NCBI RefSeq assembly: GCF_052857255.1
Contig: NC_135497.1
Span: forward strand, 545,160,107-545,224,106
Length of the DNA stretch: 64,000 nt
Direction of reading: 5' to 3'
DNA from: Amblyomma americanum
Lineage: Eukaryota > Arthropoda > Arachnida > Ixodida > Ixodidae
Shown in pieces: positions 1 to 10,429 of this stretch; the stretch's first letter is position 1; each line of letters starts with the position of its first letter. The notes under the pieces are model-generated. The model searched no databases, was not told the DNA's origin, and saw nothing but the letters and a program-made list of their open reading frames with translations. A program made the translations under genes and the position numbers.

Positions 1-182
1 GTGGCTTAGCTCAGCTATGCCAGGTTATAGGTGGCGACAGATACGGTATTCCCTGGTTACATCTGGTTGTTTTAACTCGACAGCGTTATGGGGCCCGGTG
101 TCGCAGAAATGCAGGTGTTGTCGGTGCTGGCGGTGAGCGAAAACTCTCACAAGCATTCATAATTAAAACAGAGTCGGAAGTT

Positions 183-256
183 GGTCGACATAGGGAATCG
201 AACCTCGGCCTCCGGAATGGGAGAGGAGCACGCCAACCACTACGCCACGCCAGCTC
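183..256 (-). mobile_element. tRNA-derived SINE head (5' part only)
   Basis: On the minus strand this reads as a tRNA-like pol III promoter. The A-box match TGGCGTAGTGG lies at 237-247 and the perfect B box GGTTCGATTCC at 194-204, about 33 bases apart as in tRNA genes. No acceptor stem pairs at the ends and no terminator follows, so this is a SINE head rather than a tRNA gene. The sequence between the boxes differs from the Ruka-like SINEs elsewhere in the window, so it may belong to another family. Confidence 0.6.
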
Positions 257-420
257 TTAGTTTTTTTCTTTATTGAATTGAAATAGTGCCGAAAAGCAAA
301 GTTAGCACGCTTACGCCACAAAACACCAGGCCACCTTACCACTGCATCTCGATGGTTTGGAATGAACAAATGCGCTTCAAGTGAATACGCTGTTGCCTCT
401 GAAGAGTGGTTCTCCTTCAT

Positions 421-552
421 TTACGGTGTCGATCGGGTGTCCACCGAGATATGTGAGACAGGCGTCATTTCCTTTCCTTAAAACCAATTTTCATTCCCCT
501 TGCCTTACGGCGCGGTTTAGGTGTCCACCAAGATATGTTTCCTTTCCTGAAA
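421..552 (+). mobile_element. Degenerate 3' tails of Ruka-like SINE
   Basis: Two fragments resemble the 3' tail of the complete SINE at 9751-10066: a block with GGTGTCCACCGAGATATG-type sequence, then a second block starting at CGGCGCGGTTTAGGTGTCC near 509. Head and body are missing. The tail motif appears twice in about 130 bp, so this is either a tandem partial duplication or two truncated insertions. Confidence 0.55.
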
Positions 553-560
553 TTGTCCCG

Positions 561-1120
561 GCAAGGCGTCGCGCCGCACGGACGACGGAGTTCCGTGGAT
601 TCCCTGTCAGCGCTCTAACATGCTATCGCGTACTGCTCTTAAGGACGAAGCTTAAGCGTCCCCCAATTACTGCCTGTCATCATGTACACATGTTAGGCAT
701 TAAAGACGAGACACGTGTTGAAGGCGGCAAGTTATTCATCTAGAATCTGCGCTTGGTGATGCGGTCTTCTCTCTGCTCAGGCATCGCCGCATCTCTCTTG
801 GCCATGTGCCGCTCATTGCCTCAAAGGCTAACTGGCAGGCCACAACCTCGAGGTCCGACGAATGGAATTTCTCCCGTGTACTACGCCGCTGAGCGTCGGC
901 CCTGCTCGGCTTTTTTTTTATCACAGTGGTTGCGCCACCATATTATCCCCGCACTTTGTACAACAATGACGCATGTTCCTTCTTCCCCATGTGTTTAATA
1001 ATAACAATTGTTTTTTGGGGAAAGGAAATGTCGCAGTGTCTCTCTCATATATTGCTGGGCACATTGAACTGCGCCGTAAGGAAAGCGAAAGAAGGGAATA
1101 AAAGAAGAGGGGATAGAAAG
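561..1120. other. Unassigned stretch
   Basis: No supported gene or repeat was seen here. Short open frames on both strands lack recognisable domains and overlap one another. Confidence 0.4.
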
Positions 1121-1172
1121 AGGTGCCGTAGTGGAGGGCTCTTGAATAATTTCGACCACCTGGAATCTTTAA
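1121..1172 (-). mobile_element. Fragment of SINE type B, minus orientation
   Basis: The sequence GTGCCGTAGTGGAGGGCTC followed by TTCGACCACCTGGAATC matches the body of the longer type B SINE at 27112-27290 in the same orientation. Only about 50 bp remain and the plus-strand SINE next to it begins directly at its end, which suggests truncation by that insertion. Confidence 0.6.
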
Positions 1173-1475
1173 CGTTTAGGGCGCTCGACTACTGATCCGG
1201 AGTTCCCGGGTTCGAACCCGACCGCGGCGGCTGCGTTTTTATGGAGGAAAAACGCTGAGGCGCCCGTGTGCTGTGCGATGTCAGTGCACGTTAAAGATCC
1301 CCAGGTGGTCGCAATTATTCCGGAGCCCTCCACTACGGCACGTTCTTCTTCCTTTCCTCTTTCACTCCCTCCCTTATCCCTTCCCTTACGGCGCGGTTCA
1401 GGTGTCCAACGATATATGAGACAGATACTGCGCCATTTCCTTTCACCAAAAAAACCATTTATTATTAATATTTAT
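1173..1475 (+). mobile_element. Ruka-like SINE type A, 5'-truncated
   Basis: The copy starts inside the tRNA-like head. The A box is missing, but the perfect B box GGTTCGAACCC is present near 1210. The conserved body follows (a cytosine-rich GCGGCGGCTGCG block, then GTTAAAGATCCCCAGGTGGT), then the T/C-rich tail with GCGCGGTTCAGGTGTCC and an AT-rich end. It encodes no protein; mobility would depend on a LINE reverse transcriptase. Loss of the A box suggests that this copy cannot be transcribed from its own pol III promoter. Confidence 0.85.
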
Positions 1476-1590
1476 TTTATCTTTAACGTGCACTGACATC
1501 GCACAGCACACGGCTGTCTTAGCGTCTTGCCTCCATAAGAACGCATCCGCCGTGGTCGGGTTCGAACCCGGAAACTGCCGGTTAAGTTTA
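1476..1590 (-). mobile_element. Ruka-like SINE type A, head and body fragment
   Basis: Read on the minus strand, this has the B box GGTTCGAACCC near 1560, the CGGCGGATGCG block and the body up to the GTGCACGTTAAAG motif. It lies tail to body against the plus-strand SINE at 1173-1475, so the two form an inverted pair sharing about 100 bp that could fold into a stem. Confidence 0.8.
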
Positions 1591-2249
1591 CGGTTGCTTT
1601 TTTCTGTGGTTCTCTTAAGTAAAAAGCGCCACGCTAAAACTTGAATGAAAACAGCATAGCTTCGCTCTCCAACCACCTTCAATGCGTGGATTGGAGCCAC
1701 AATTTTTTGAAGTATTGCGGCGTCGAGGTAAATACCGACCGTATAATGTGCACCGAATCACTTTGCTGGAAAGAAACAGGTAATTGGACGTTTTTCAGTT
1801 TGATGCACACAAAAGATTGTCCGCCAAAGACAAAATTATGACTTAACGTGTATTGCTCGCAGTCTGTTACACCGAACAATGAACGAAATTTAAGTGGTGT
1901 ACGCGATTCTCTTACACGGCCGCAGACTATTCATTCTGCAGCTCCAAAAAGTCTGCGGCGGCACAGTGTTCAAAATTAGACTTTCTTGATTATTTAAAAA
2001 CAATTGATGGGCAGCAAACGAAAGCTTTTTTTCGCACCCAGGTTATGCGACGAAGCGGACACAAATTTTGATGCTGACGGTAGTCGTACGTCGACCTGTT
2101 ACAAGCGCTTGTTTTGTCTAGTCTCCGATTTGTCCGTGTTTGCTGCGCTGTTGTGAATCGTGAGGGTCTGTCGCATTCCTAAGCTACTCTATTTGGTTTT
2201 CTTCAGTTGATACGCACGTATTTTGAGACAGTACTCTCCTGCAAAGTTT
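1591..2249. other. Unassigned stretch
   Basis: Nothing recognisable was found between the SINE pair and the 3' end of the decayed minus-strand gypsy element. The 3' LTR of that element would be expected here, but no matching copy was identified upstream of its gag. Confidence 0.35.
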
Positions 2250-3067
2250 TTATTCATTTGAAGCAACAATGCATTCAAGGCAACAGAGATCGATGCGAAG
2301 CTTGGTAACGAAGGGTACAGCACGGTCCCAGTTCGAGCGATCGGAAGTGATGTGCTTGGCTGTCATGTCCACGAGGGTCGAGTTAAAGCCCTCTATCATG
2401 CTGTTCGTGAAGGGATGATACGCAGAAGTTTGACGCTGAACGATAGGACACTCCCGAAGAAGGGCTTCAACGACGTAAGACAAAAACAAGCGACTACGAT
2501 CGCTGAGCAATTCCTGAGGCGCACCGTTTCAAAGTATGAGCTTTGAAGTATAAAACCAACTACATCAGAGGCTGTCGCAGTTCGTAATCGGGCAGTGTCC
2601 GCATATCGCGTAAGATAATTAATAGCGGCAATGATTCTGCGGTGCCCTGTAGAAGTGCTGGAAAAAGGGCCACTGAAGCTCCATCTCAACACAGTCGAAT
2701 GGCCGGGTTGGAAAAGGTTATGGTTGAAGAGAGCAGGTCAGTGCGGTGGTGGGTTCTTGTAACACTGACATTCGAAGCAAAAGCATACGTACCGGCGGAA
2801 AACAGGACAAGCTCCGCCAATAATATCGAAGACGCAGACAGGTAAAAGTATTCAGCAGACTGGCATGAGCGCAGTGCGAGTCATAGTGATATTTGGCACA
2901 AATGGCAGGGTGGAAATTCCGTGGAAACACGAGCAGCCATTTCTAAACATCTGGTACTTAGACTCGACGGTACAGCAGCTGGTCACGCACGACAAACTGA
3001 TGGATTTGACAAAGGAGCGCTCTAGATTGGAGGCGAGTGGCTGCAAGGAAATCCAGAACAGAAGCAA
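2250..3067 (-). pseudogene. gypsy integrase remnant
   Basis: The DDE integrase would have inserted element cDNA into the genome. Minus-strand codons near 2396-2510 carry the block with QTSAYHPFTNSMIEGFN, matching the integrase core around the catalytic glutamate, preceded by a block starting LSDRSRLFLS near the second catalytic aspartate. Upstream (2600-2690) are parts of the first half of the core. The N-terminal zinc-binding domain lies near 2850-2930 but is degraded. Several frameshifts separate these blocks. Confidence 0.75.
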
Positions 3068-4918
3068 TCAATGGATCCTAGCGATGCTCAAAAGCGACAT
3101 CAGTGGTGTCAAGAGAAGGTGTGAGGCCGGAAATGGATGGTGGGTTAGGATGAAAGGGCACAGGGGAGCCTGAGAGGGTGTCGACATTGGAGTGTTTACG
3201 ATCGGAGCGACAAATGACCCGACTGTTGTAATCCTGTAAATGGAGAGCCCATTGAACGAGGCGGCTAGAGTAATCCTTAGAGAAAACAGCCAGGGAAGGC
3301 AATGGTGATCTGTTATGACATCGAATGGGTGGCCATATATAAGTAAGGGCGAAATTGTGCGATCGCCCAAATAATCGCCAATCATTCTTTTTCGCCGACT
3401 GAATAAGTAGTCTTCCCTTTTGTGAGCGCACGGATTGCGTATGCAAAGACGTACTCATTGAAGCCAGGTTTCCGCTGAGCAGGAGCGGCACCCAGACATG
3501 CTGGTGGCGCCGGTGGGGAGTTCTGTAGGCATGGAAGGCTCTAATGGTCCAAGATTGAACGGGAGATGAGAACATGGCGCATGGCTGTAAAAGCTTCGTC
3601 GCATGCAAGAAACCTGGCCGACATGTCCTGGCTGCCGGCGAGAATTTCTGTCAGTAGTGCGATAATTGCAGAAAAATTCTTCACGGACCGGCGAGAGTAC
3701 GAGCAATGTTCAATAAAGCCGAATATGGGTGTAGTCTTCAAGATATTGACAACTGCGCGGATATTGGCAGGGATCGGCCGAACACCATTCTTGCACATGA
3801 CTTAAGATAGTCAGCTGTCGGGCGCGAAAGAGACACTTCTTTAAGTTAAGCTGAAAGGCAGCGTCACTGGGACATCAAAGAACACTCTTGAGGTGAAGAA
3901 GATGAGACGGAAATTCCTGCGAGAAGATGACATCATCCAAGTAGCAGAGGCATGCCTGCCAATTCAGCTCTCTGAAGATTGAAGATATTGTCCACCATGC
4001 TCTCGAAAGTGGCAGGCGCGTTGCAGAGACCAAAGCGCATCACCCTAAATTCATACAGCCCGTCAGGCGTGATGAAAGCTGTTTTCGGGTGATCAGCTTC
4101 GGCCATCGGCCCCTGACAGTACACAGAGTGCAGATCCAAAGAATTAGAGTACTCCGCTCTCTGCAGGCAATCAAGCGCGTCATCTATAGGAGGAAGAGGG
4201 TAGACACCCTTCCGAGAAATTTTCGTTTACCCGCGGTAGTATACTATTCTACTCAGAATCTAATAAAGCCGTCCTTTTTATTGAAACCAGATCTAGAAGC
4301 CCACGGGCTCTGAGAGGGATGGATTACTCCACGGTGTAGCATTTCGCTCACCCGTTCATCAGTGAAGCTGCACTCACCAGGAGACACGGTATAGGGGCTC
4401 TGGCGCAAGGGACCATGGGTTCTAGTGTCGGTATGTTGGCGAACCGCTGTTGCATCAACCAAAGTTATTGGTGATAGACGAAGAAGCGCGGACCAGCCGG
4501 GCGCGTTGAAGAGGTTGTAGAGCGGTATCGACGGATTAGGAAAAGATATTGGGTGGGGTCCGGTCAGCGATCTCGATGGGAGGAGTGAGGCCGTTGATGT
4601 CATGCGCGTCAGGGTCATCAGGAACTGGAATGCGCCGTCGAGATTGATGACATCAACCTTGGTAAATGATTCTCCCCGAGGTGATAGGGAAAGGCAACGG
4701 GTTCGCAACGGACAAGGCGCTACAGCCACCAGAAATTGCGAGCACAGCATGCGGGAGCCGGTCAGATTTGTGGTACGCACAAACGGGGATGGAGAATAAA
4801 GGGCATGAGTGTCCGCGTGTGGAGCACAAGTCAGGGGCACAAGAACAGGATAGGGAGCCGGGAATTCGGTGTCGTCGGCGGCGAGGATATGCTCGGCGGT
4901 AGAGAGGGAGGCGTCCAC
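3068..4918 (-). pseudogene. pol: gypsy reverse transcriptase and RNase H remnant
   Basis: Reverse transcriptase segments are spread over three minus-strand frames. Near 4255-4330 is the N-terminal block with GVIHPSQSPWASRSG; near 3990-4090 is KTAFITPDGLYEFRVMRFG followed by LCNAPATFES. RNase H pieces appear near 3240-3330 (QWALHLQDYNSRVICRSDRK). The YxDD active site is not readable in one frame. Frameshifts and stops make this non-functional. Confidence 0.8.
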
Positions 4919-5165
4919 AAGAGCTTCGTACAGTGGCCGCAGAAAAACTTAAGCACGTCTACAGTCGGTGATGTGATGCGCGGACAGAAAATTCCACCCT
5001 GCAATGATGTCGGGAGAGGAGCGGACGAGAACGATAAACCAAATGGTGCAAGAGAGGCCTTGTATGACAAGGCGGGCGGTGCACGCTGCGCAGGAGTGCT
5101 CGATTGGGCTCAGGGGAGGCGATTGGAAGCGAAATTTGAGAAAGCGGCGTTATCACTTTTTTAAG
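4831..5165 (-). pseudogene. gypsy protease remnant
   Basis: The minus strand around 4955-5000 encodes DIIAGWNFLSAHHITDC, matching the C-terminal half of gypsy aspartic proteases, where a hydrophobic D-I-I-x-G-x-[DN]-F-L motif precedes a histidine. The catalytic D[ST]G triad could not be located, so the N-terminal half is probably frameshifted or lost at the insertion boundary near 5170. It would have processed the Gag-Pol polyprotein. Confidence 0.5.
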
Positions 5166-5169
5166 TTCA

Positions 5170-6590
5170 GGCTAATGCAGCACCAGTGTAAAAAATTACG
5201 AGGGCACTGAAGTCTGGTCCAGCGGAGAAATGCGAAAGCATTGTATTTTTTGCTGCCGGTATGTGTGACTACTACACCACTTCGGCATTTTCTGGTTACG
5301 ACATACTAAGAGACTTCGTTATATCCAGTTTTGTGCATTATGTCAATTTTTGGTTCCGACATGCTACGACACGAAATCATGTAAGCTGTATGCTAACATG
5401 TAAGCTATATGCAGAGAAATGCTATGACACTACCCAGAATGCACTGTGACGAACGGTTGGTCAAAAATTTGGTAAATGTGTTTGGGAATACTACCACCAC
5501 ATTCAGGTCAACCAGTGATGCCATCGCTGGGATTTCGTCTGCACCTTCGATATCTGTTGCTGAAACCACTGTCGTCAGTTCAGCGGATGCGGTTCTTAGC
5601 CGCGCGGCTGTTACTGTCAATCCTCCTCTCTCCTCTCGTGGCAGCGATTGTGACCCACCTTGCATCTGACGTCATCACTTTGGTGTTACGTCATAACTCT
5701 GCATTTTGCAAGCCATCATATAAAGTGACTTGGTATGATGTCATCACTTCAGTAAAATTTGTCATTCGAAATTATGAGTCACCCTATCACGGGGCAGAAA
5801 AGTGGAGGCTAACGAAAAGAGTTCAGTTTAAGTTAAGGACAACGCAGCGAGCCATGGAAAGCAAAATGATAGGTGTAACGTTAAGAGACCGTAAGTGGGC
5901 AGAGTGGGTGAGGGAAAAAACACGGTATAATGACATCCTAGTCGAAATCAAGAGAAATAAAAGGGCTTGGGCAGGGCATGTAATGCAAAGGCAACATAAC
6001 CACTGGTCCTTAAGGGTAACGGATTAGATTCCAAGAGAAAGTTAGCGTAGCAGGGGGCGGCAGAAGGTTAGGTGGGCGGATAAGATTAAAGAAATTTGCA
6101 GGCAAAGGTTGGATGCAGCTGGCAAAGGACTGGGTTAATTGGATAGACATGGGAGAGGCCTTTGCCTTGCAGTGGGTGTGGGGAGGTTGATGATGATGAT
6201 GAATATGATGATGACCTAAATCCCCCACCAACTTTATTGAAAATCAGCACTAAGTAAATTTCTTGAAATCACAAGTATCCTAATTACGCCATCGTCACAA
6301 ACATAATCTTACTAAACTATTTTGAGAATATTTACCAATAGTTATGTGTCCTAGCATAATTTTAACTAATTTGATGTTACTTAGAACTAATCAATAACGT
6401 TAATTACCATTGCTCAAGTAACAAAATGACGTCATAATTCACCACAACATAATACAGGGCTCTTTTATTTATTGCTCAATACACTAAATTTACACATTGT
6501 TACTCATTCAAGGTGTAACGTCATCGTGCGACACATTTTCCGGACTCGACACTTCGATGTGAGCCATATAATCCTTTTGAATTAATAAGC
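5170..6590. other. AT-rich DNA inserted between gag and protease of the gypsy element
   Basis: This segment does not belong to the gypsy coding sequence and separates its gag from its protease. The central 400 bp is a LINE 3' end (separate entry). The flanks (5170-5790 and 6210-6590) are AT-rich, with no domain and several TGACGTCA-type motifs (5668, 6425). No terminal inverted repeat was found, so it may be several nested insertions. Confidence 0.45.
5795..6208 (+). mobile_element. 3' end of a non-LTR retrotransposon (RTE-like)
   Basis: Plus-strand codons give the C-terminal region found after the reverse transcriptase domain in RTE-like LINEs: IKRNKRAWAGHVMQRQHNHW near 5945-6005, then basic and tryptophan-rich sequence. 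The copy ends in a short GATGAT microsatellite (6189-6215), a common type of 3' end in RTE elements. Related 3' ends occur at 14630-14815 (minus) and 17773-18165 (plus). All are 5'-truncated. Clade assignment is inference from the C-terminal motif and tail. Confidence 0.65.
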
Positions 6591-6593
6591 GCC

Positions 6594-7709
6594 TCAACAG
6601 GGACACCTTCGACCAGCACCTTCAGGAACACCTTCTGTAACGTTCACAGGAGAAGTAAGAGATCTTGAGACGGTTGTTGACGGCGCAGCTCTTGCCTCCG
6701 GAACAGCGGCACCTAGTTTTCCGCTTGGAAGGGTGTGAACCAGCGGAGCACAGGAGAGAGCGATCGCGTCGAGGAGACGGCGGCCGTTGATTGCGGTTAT
6801 AGGAGTCACATCAAGACGTAGGGAGATTCGGAGGCAGAGGAGAAGGGGCAGGTGCAGAGGGCATGGAACGTCGTACGTCCGCCCGCGCCCAAAGTCCTGA
6901 GGGTGGGACCTGCGCGTACGGCACCAACTGGCCACATGACCAGCGATACCGCAGGCATAGCAAATCGAGTAATTATCTTGCGTACACCAAAGATTAACAG
7001 GGCATAGAGTGGTGCGAGGCACAGGCTAGTGAGTGAGTGGCAGTGTAGGGGCGAGCTGCGGCTCAGGGAAGACGGGGCCAGGTTGCGCATTAGCAGAAAC
7101 AACGGGCTTAGGTCGTGGCCTGTCGACAGCTTCAGCATATCTCAGCGCAGCACTGAGCAGAAGAGTGGAATAGCAGGTAGAAGGACCTCAGCAACCTACT
7201 CCTAGATGACACCCTGAATAAAACGCGACAGCGATGGCGTTGGGGCGGGATGGCATGTAACCAATGTTAACTGGCAAGCAACCTCCTAACGCACAAACTG
7301 CTGGATGTGCGGAAGAAGGGTCGGCTGATTGTGAGCAGGACCGCCTACATCCAAGCTCGGAAGAATGTCGTCCGGGCAAATGGTACGGCCGGTGAGAAGA
7401 CGCTGTTTTTGAAGCTCCTGCTTGCTCTCACACAGACGACGTCGGAGACGGTTTGAGGACTTTTCAACAGGCACACCAGTTTTCTATGTCGGTACCATCC
7501 GTGCAGCTGAAGATCGCAAGAACGTGCTGACGCAAGGGGTCCGGAACAAATGAGAGCGATGGGAAAAGATTGTCCAGGTGGGCTCGGTAGAGCCAGTTAA
7601 GGTCCGAATTCGTAGCTTCAGCGTGAGAGCAGGCGGCACCTCGACAAAGTATAGAGGAAAAGCAAACAATTATTGCGGAAGGCCACAATCTTTGAACGGT
7701 GCCGGTCAA
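6594..7709 (-). pseudogene. gag: gypsy Gag remnant with CCHC zinc knuckle
   Basis: Gag packages the element RNA into cytoplasmic particles. The clearest sign is the zinc knuckle CYACGIAGHVASWC (CX2CX4HX4C) encoded near 6930-6975 on the minus strand, preceded by a basic stretch containing LRRRLCESKQELQK (near 7390-7450), typical of the region downstream of a gypsy capsid core. Several frameshifts break the reading, and no single start codon can be assigned. The end near 6594 coincides with the inserted DNA that separates gag from pol. Confidence 0.65.
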
Positions 7710-9480
7710 TAGACCAGCGTCGTGAGCGCAAGCCCGAGCTTCGCCAGCTTCGTATTCCTTCTGCTTTTTCTATTTACTCGACGCTGACCGCTCGGACACC
7801 AATCTCAAAGTTTCTGCCTCACAGTATTTAAAAAAATACATCCCTTGCTCGCTCAGTCAGAATACGCCACAAGCATAAATGTGTGCACATTGATGCACGT
7901 CATTATGAGTGTTGAATTTAAACAGGGATGATCTTGCACTGAAGTCGTGTTTATCTGAATTGTGCATACTGTCACTGAAGGATAACAGGCATGGTTCATT
8001 AAATGCTCCCCCTCAAGCACCAAGGTCACTTTATGGAACGGCAGAAGCAAGCTTTCAACGCCAGCGCTGAATTAAGTGGGCCAAAGAGGGCTGCAGTCCA
8101 GGGCCTCACCTCGGACAGAAGGAGAAGGGGGCCCATTTATTCTAATCTGCTTAGTATATAGAACCATGGGCAACAGAACTTTGAGCGACATGTATAAAGC
8201 TACGAGACCAGAATGAGCAGACGGGGTCCCCGCCTAATGTAACAGCATGCGTTTAGCCTGATCATTTGGGGAGAGCTTGTCGAGTTCCAAAAACAGGAAT
8301 CCCCGGCCAACCCGGCGGCGCCCTATATGTTACGAAGCGAGGTGCGTTTGGTTTGAAGAGTTTTGGTGGTTTCCTGGCAGTCCGTCTGTCCAGTGCTGTC
8401 TGGAGAGGAGCGGCAAGGGGGAAACACCTAAACATCTATTGTGGGATTAGGACCTAAATCTCCCTTGCCCCTCGTCAGCACCACGCCACCATTCACCTCT
8501 CAGAGTTTCGCCGCTGTCCTTCTCATAGAAACGATGTGCTGCAGTACCCAACACTGCCTTCCATTCGACTTTTCTTTACCGTGATGGTAATTTCGGCGGG
8601 GGAGGATGAGTCCGATAGCAGACGATGATCAGTCTGATGGCAGAGTCTAGGCAGGCAAGGAAAGAAGACGTCACACGCGCTTTTGTCCGAGTGCCGTGGG
8701 GCATAGAATGTTCACAGTTCGGGCTAGGGTTGTGGAAGAGTGGAGGGGGGAGTTGGAGAGCTGAACACAAACGCCTTTCTCCGGGGCCCATTCCTGCCTA
8801 GTGGCTGCGCACCCTCGCGCACGCTCGACGGAATAACTAGGTCAGACTGGCATCCAAACTTTCTAGAAAGAAACAGAAAAAGGTGACTCAGAGGCGACGG
8901 CGGGCGCGTAACTTTTCCCGCGCTAGGCGTCGCCCTCTGACCTTCGTTCTCGCGCTCGGCATCGACGGGGCGGAAGAAAAATCGAGAACCTCCAAGAACA
9001 GACGATTGCTCCTTGCCAATAGGAAGACGAGACCGGAACGGGAGGAGTTAGTTTGTAAGGAGAAGGAGGAATTTTGTACAAGGAACTCTATAGGTATGTT
9101 AACGCTTGCTTTGGCGCTAGTAAGACAGACGCGGCGCGCTTCTACGAAAGGAAGTTTATCGCAGGCGGCGTTTCAGCCCGGAGACAGCGGTTAAGCATGC
9201 ATAAGCCCGCCTGCTGAGGAGCTCCTGAAGGACGCACCAATCTCGGCCAGCCACGGAGCATCCAGGCAGCAGGCGCCAGTCATCGGGACATCCGCCGTTG
9301 GAATCCTGCGGTCGGGGTCGCACCGACTAAGTACCAAGTGAGGTGAACAATTATTATCCATTCATGCGAAAATACCAAGTCAGGAGAATCAAAGTGGTGC
9401 GTATAAACGATAGGCGAAGTTAAAAAGAGAAGAGCGTGACGAGAAGCTACCAGAGATGACAAAGCGGAGCAGTATGATCG
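7710..9480. other. Unassigned stretch, GC-rich part 8240-9330
   Basis: No coding domain was recognised. The segment from about 8240 to 9330 is richer in G and C than its surroundings and contains promoter- or LTR-like sequence, but no second copy was found in the window and no TG...CA borders could be fixed. It could be a solo LTR or the 5' region of the hAT element downstream. Confidence 0.3.
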
Positions 9481-9750
9481 CTATACCCAGAGACCGTGTC
9501 AAACTCCTAATAGTACCTACTTTGCTTCTGTGGAGGACTTGTCAACTCCATCACCACGAATTCCTGGCAAGAAGCAAGGTTTGACTGATCTTGGTTTGAC
9601 TGGTCTGGATCCTGCGAAAACGGTGCCAAGCTTGGTCTTCTATATTTCTGAGCAACAAATGCTAACCGAGCCCTCTCCTGTTCCTGAGTCAGAAACGTCT
9701 ATGCCACTGAGCCGATACGTCTATACCACTGAGCTACCGCGGTGGGGTAA

Positions 9751-10066
9751 CCCGCCGCGGTGGCTCTGTGGTTGGGGCGCTCGGCTACTGATCCGGAGGT
9801 CCCGGGCTCGAGCGCGACCGCGGCGGCTGCGTTTTTATGGAGGCAGAACGAAAACGCGTCCGTGTGCTGTGCGAAGTCAGTGCACGTTAAAGATCCCCAG
9901 GTGGTCGAAATTATTCCGGAGCCCTTCACTATGGCACCACTTTCTTCCTTTTTTCTTTCATTCCCTCCTATGTGCCTTCTTTTGCGGCGCGGTTCAGGTG
10001 TCCGCCGATTTATGAGACAGATACTGCGCCATTTCCCATTCCCGAAAACCAATTATTATCATTAAC
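9751..10066 (+). mobile_element. Ruka-like SINE type A, full length
   Basis: This is the most complete SINE in the window. It starts CCCGCCGCGGTGGCTCTG, has an A-box match (TGGCTCTGTGG), a mutated B box (GGCTCGAGCGC instead of GGTTCGAACCC), the GCGGCGGCTGCG block, the GTTAAAGATCCCCAGGTGGT body, and the T/C-rich tail with GGTTCAGGTGTCC, ending in an AT-rich run. The damaged B box suggests weak or no pol III activity. It sits just upstream of the hAT-like remnant. Confidence 0.9.
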
Positions 10067-10429
10067 GTCTCCGCTACTCGGCCGGGTCCCAGCCACAGAG
10101 CTCCAAGTGTTCCGTCCTCCAGGCCCCAATTTCGCTACTGCTGATCAACAGTTGCCACACCTCCCTGATGAGCCTCCTTCTACTGGCGAGCGCCAGGAAA
10201 CAAGTCCAAGAGCCGACTGACTTGTTTCCTGCTAGTTTTGCTTCAACTATTCATGTTCCCACCTCCAAAATGTGCCTCGAGAGGACGAATGAGACGGCTT
10301 CTCTTCTCGACAACAGAGAAGTACAGACACCTCCGTAGCAAGAGGTACGTTGCGAGATTCGCCGAAGTGACCCTGCTAATTGGCCGGACGTTAGTACTGA
10401 CAGCTTTCGGAGTGGAGTGTATGAATTGA

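Larger units (their letters stand above)
2250..7709 (-). mobile_element. Decayed Ty3/gypsy LTR retrotransposon, interrupted
   Basis: On the minus strand the order is gag with a zinc knuckle, protease, reverse transcriptase, RNase H, then integrase, the standard gypsy order. The coding frame is broken many times and never stays open for more than about 220 codons. About 1.4 kb of unrelated DNA (5170-6590) separates the gag zinc-knuckle region from the protease. No LTR pair was recognised. The domains resemble those of the young gypsy element at 50473-55605, so both are probably from related lineages, with this one far older. Confidence 0.85.

Noticed and set aside
183..256. tRNA gene
   Set aside because: A and B boxes are present, but there is no acceptor stem or cloverleaf; the same applies to all SINE heads in the window.
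8240..9330. Solo LTR
   Set aside because: No second copy, clear TG...CA borders or target duplication could be found.
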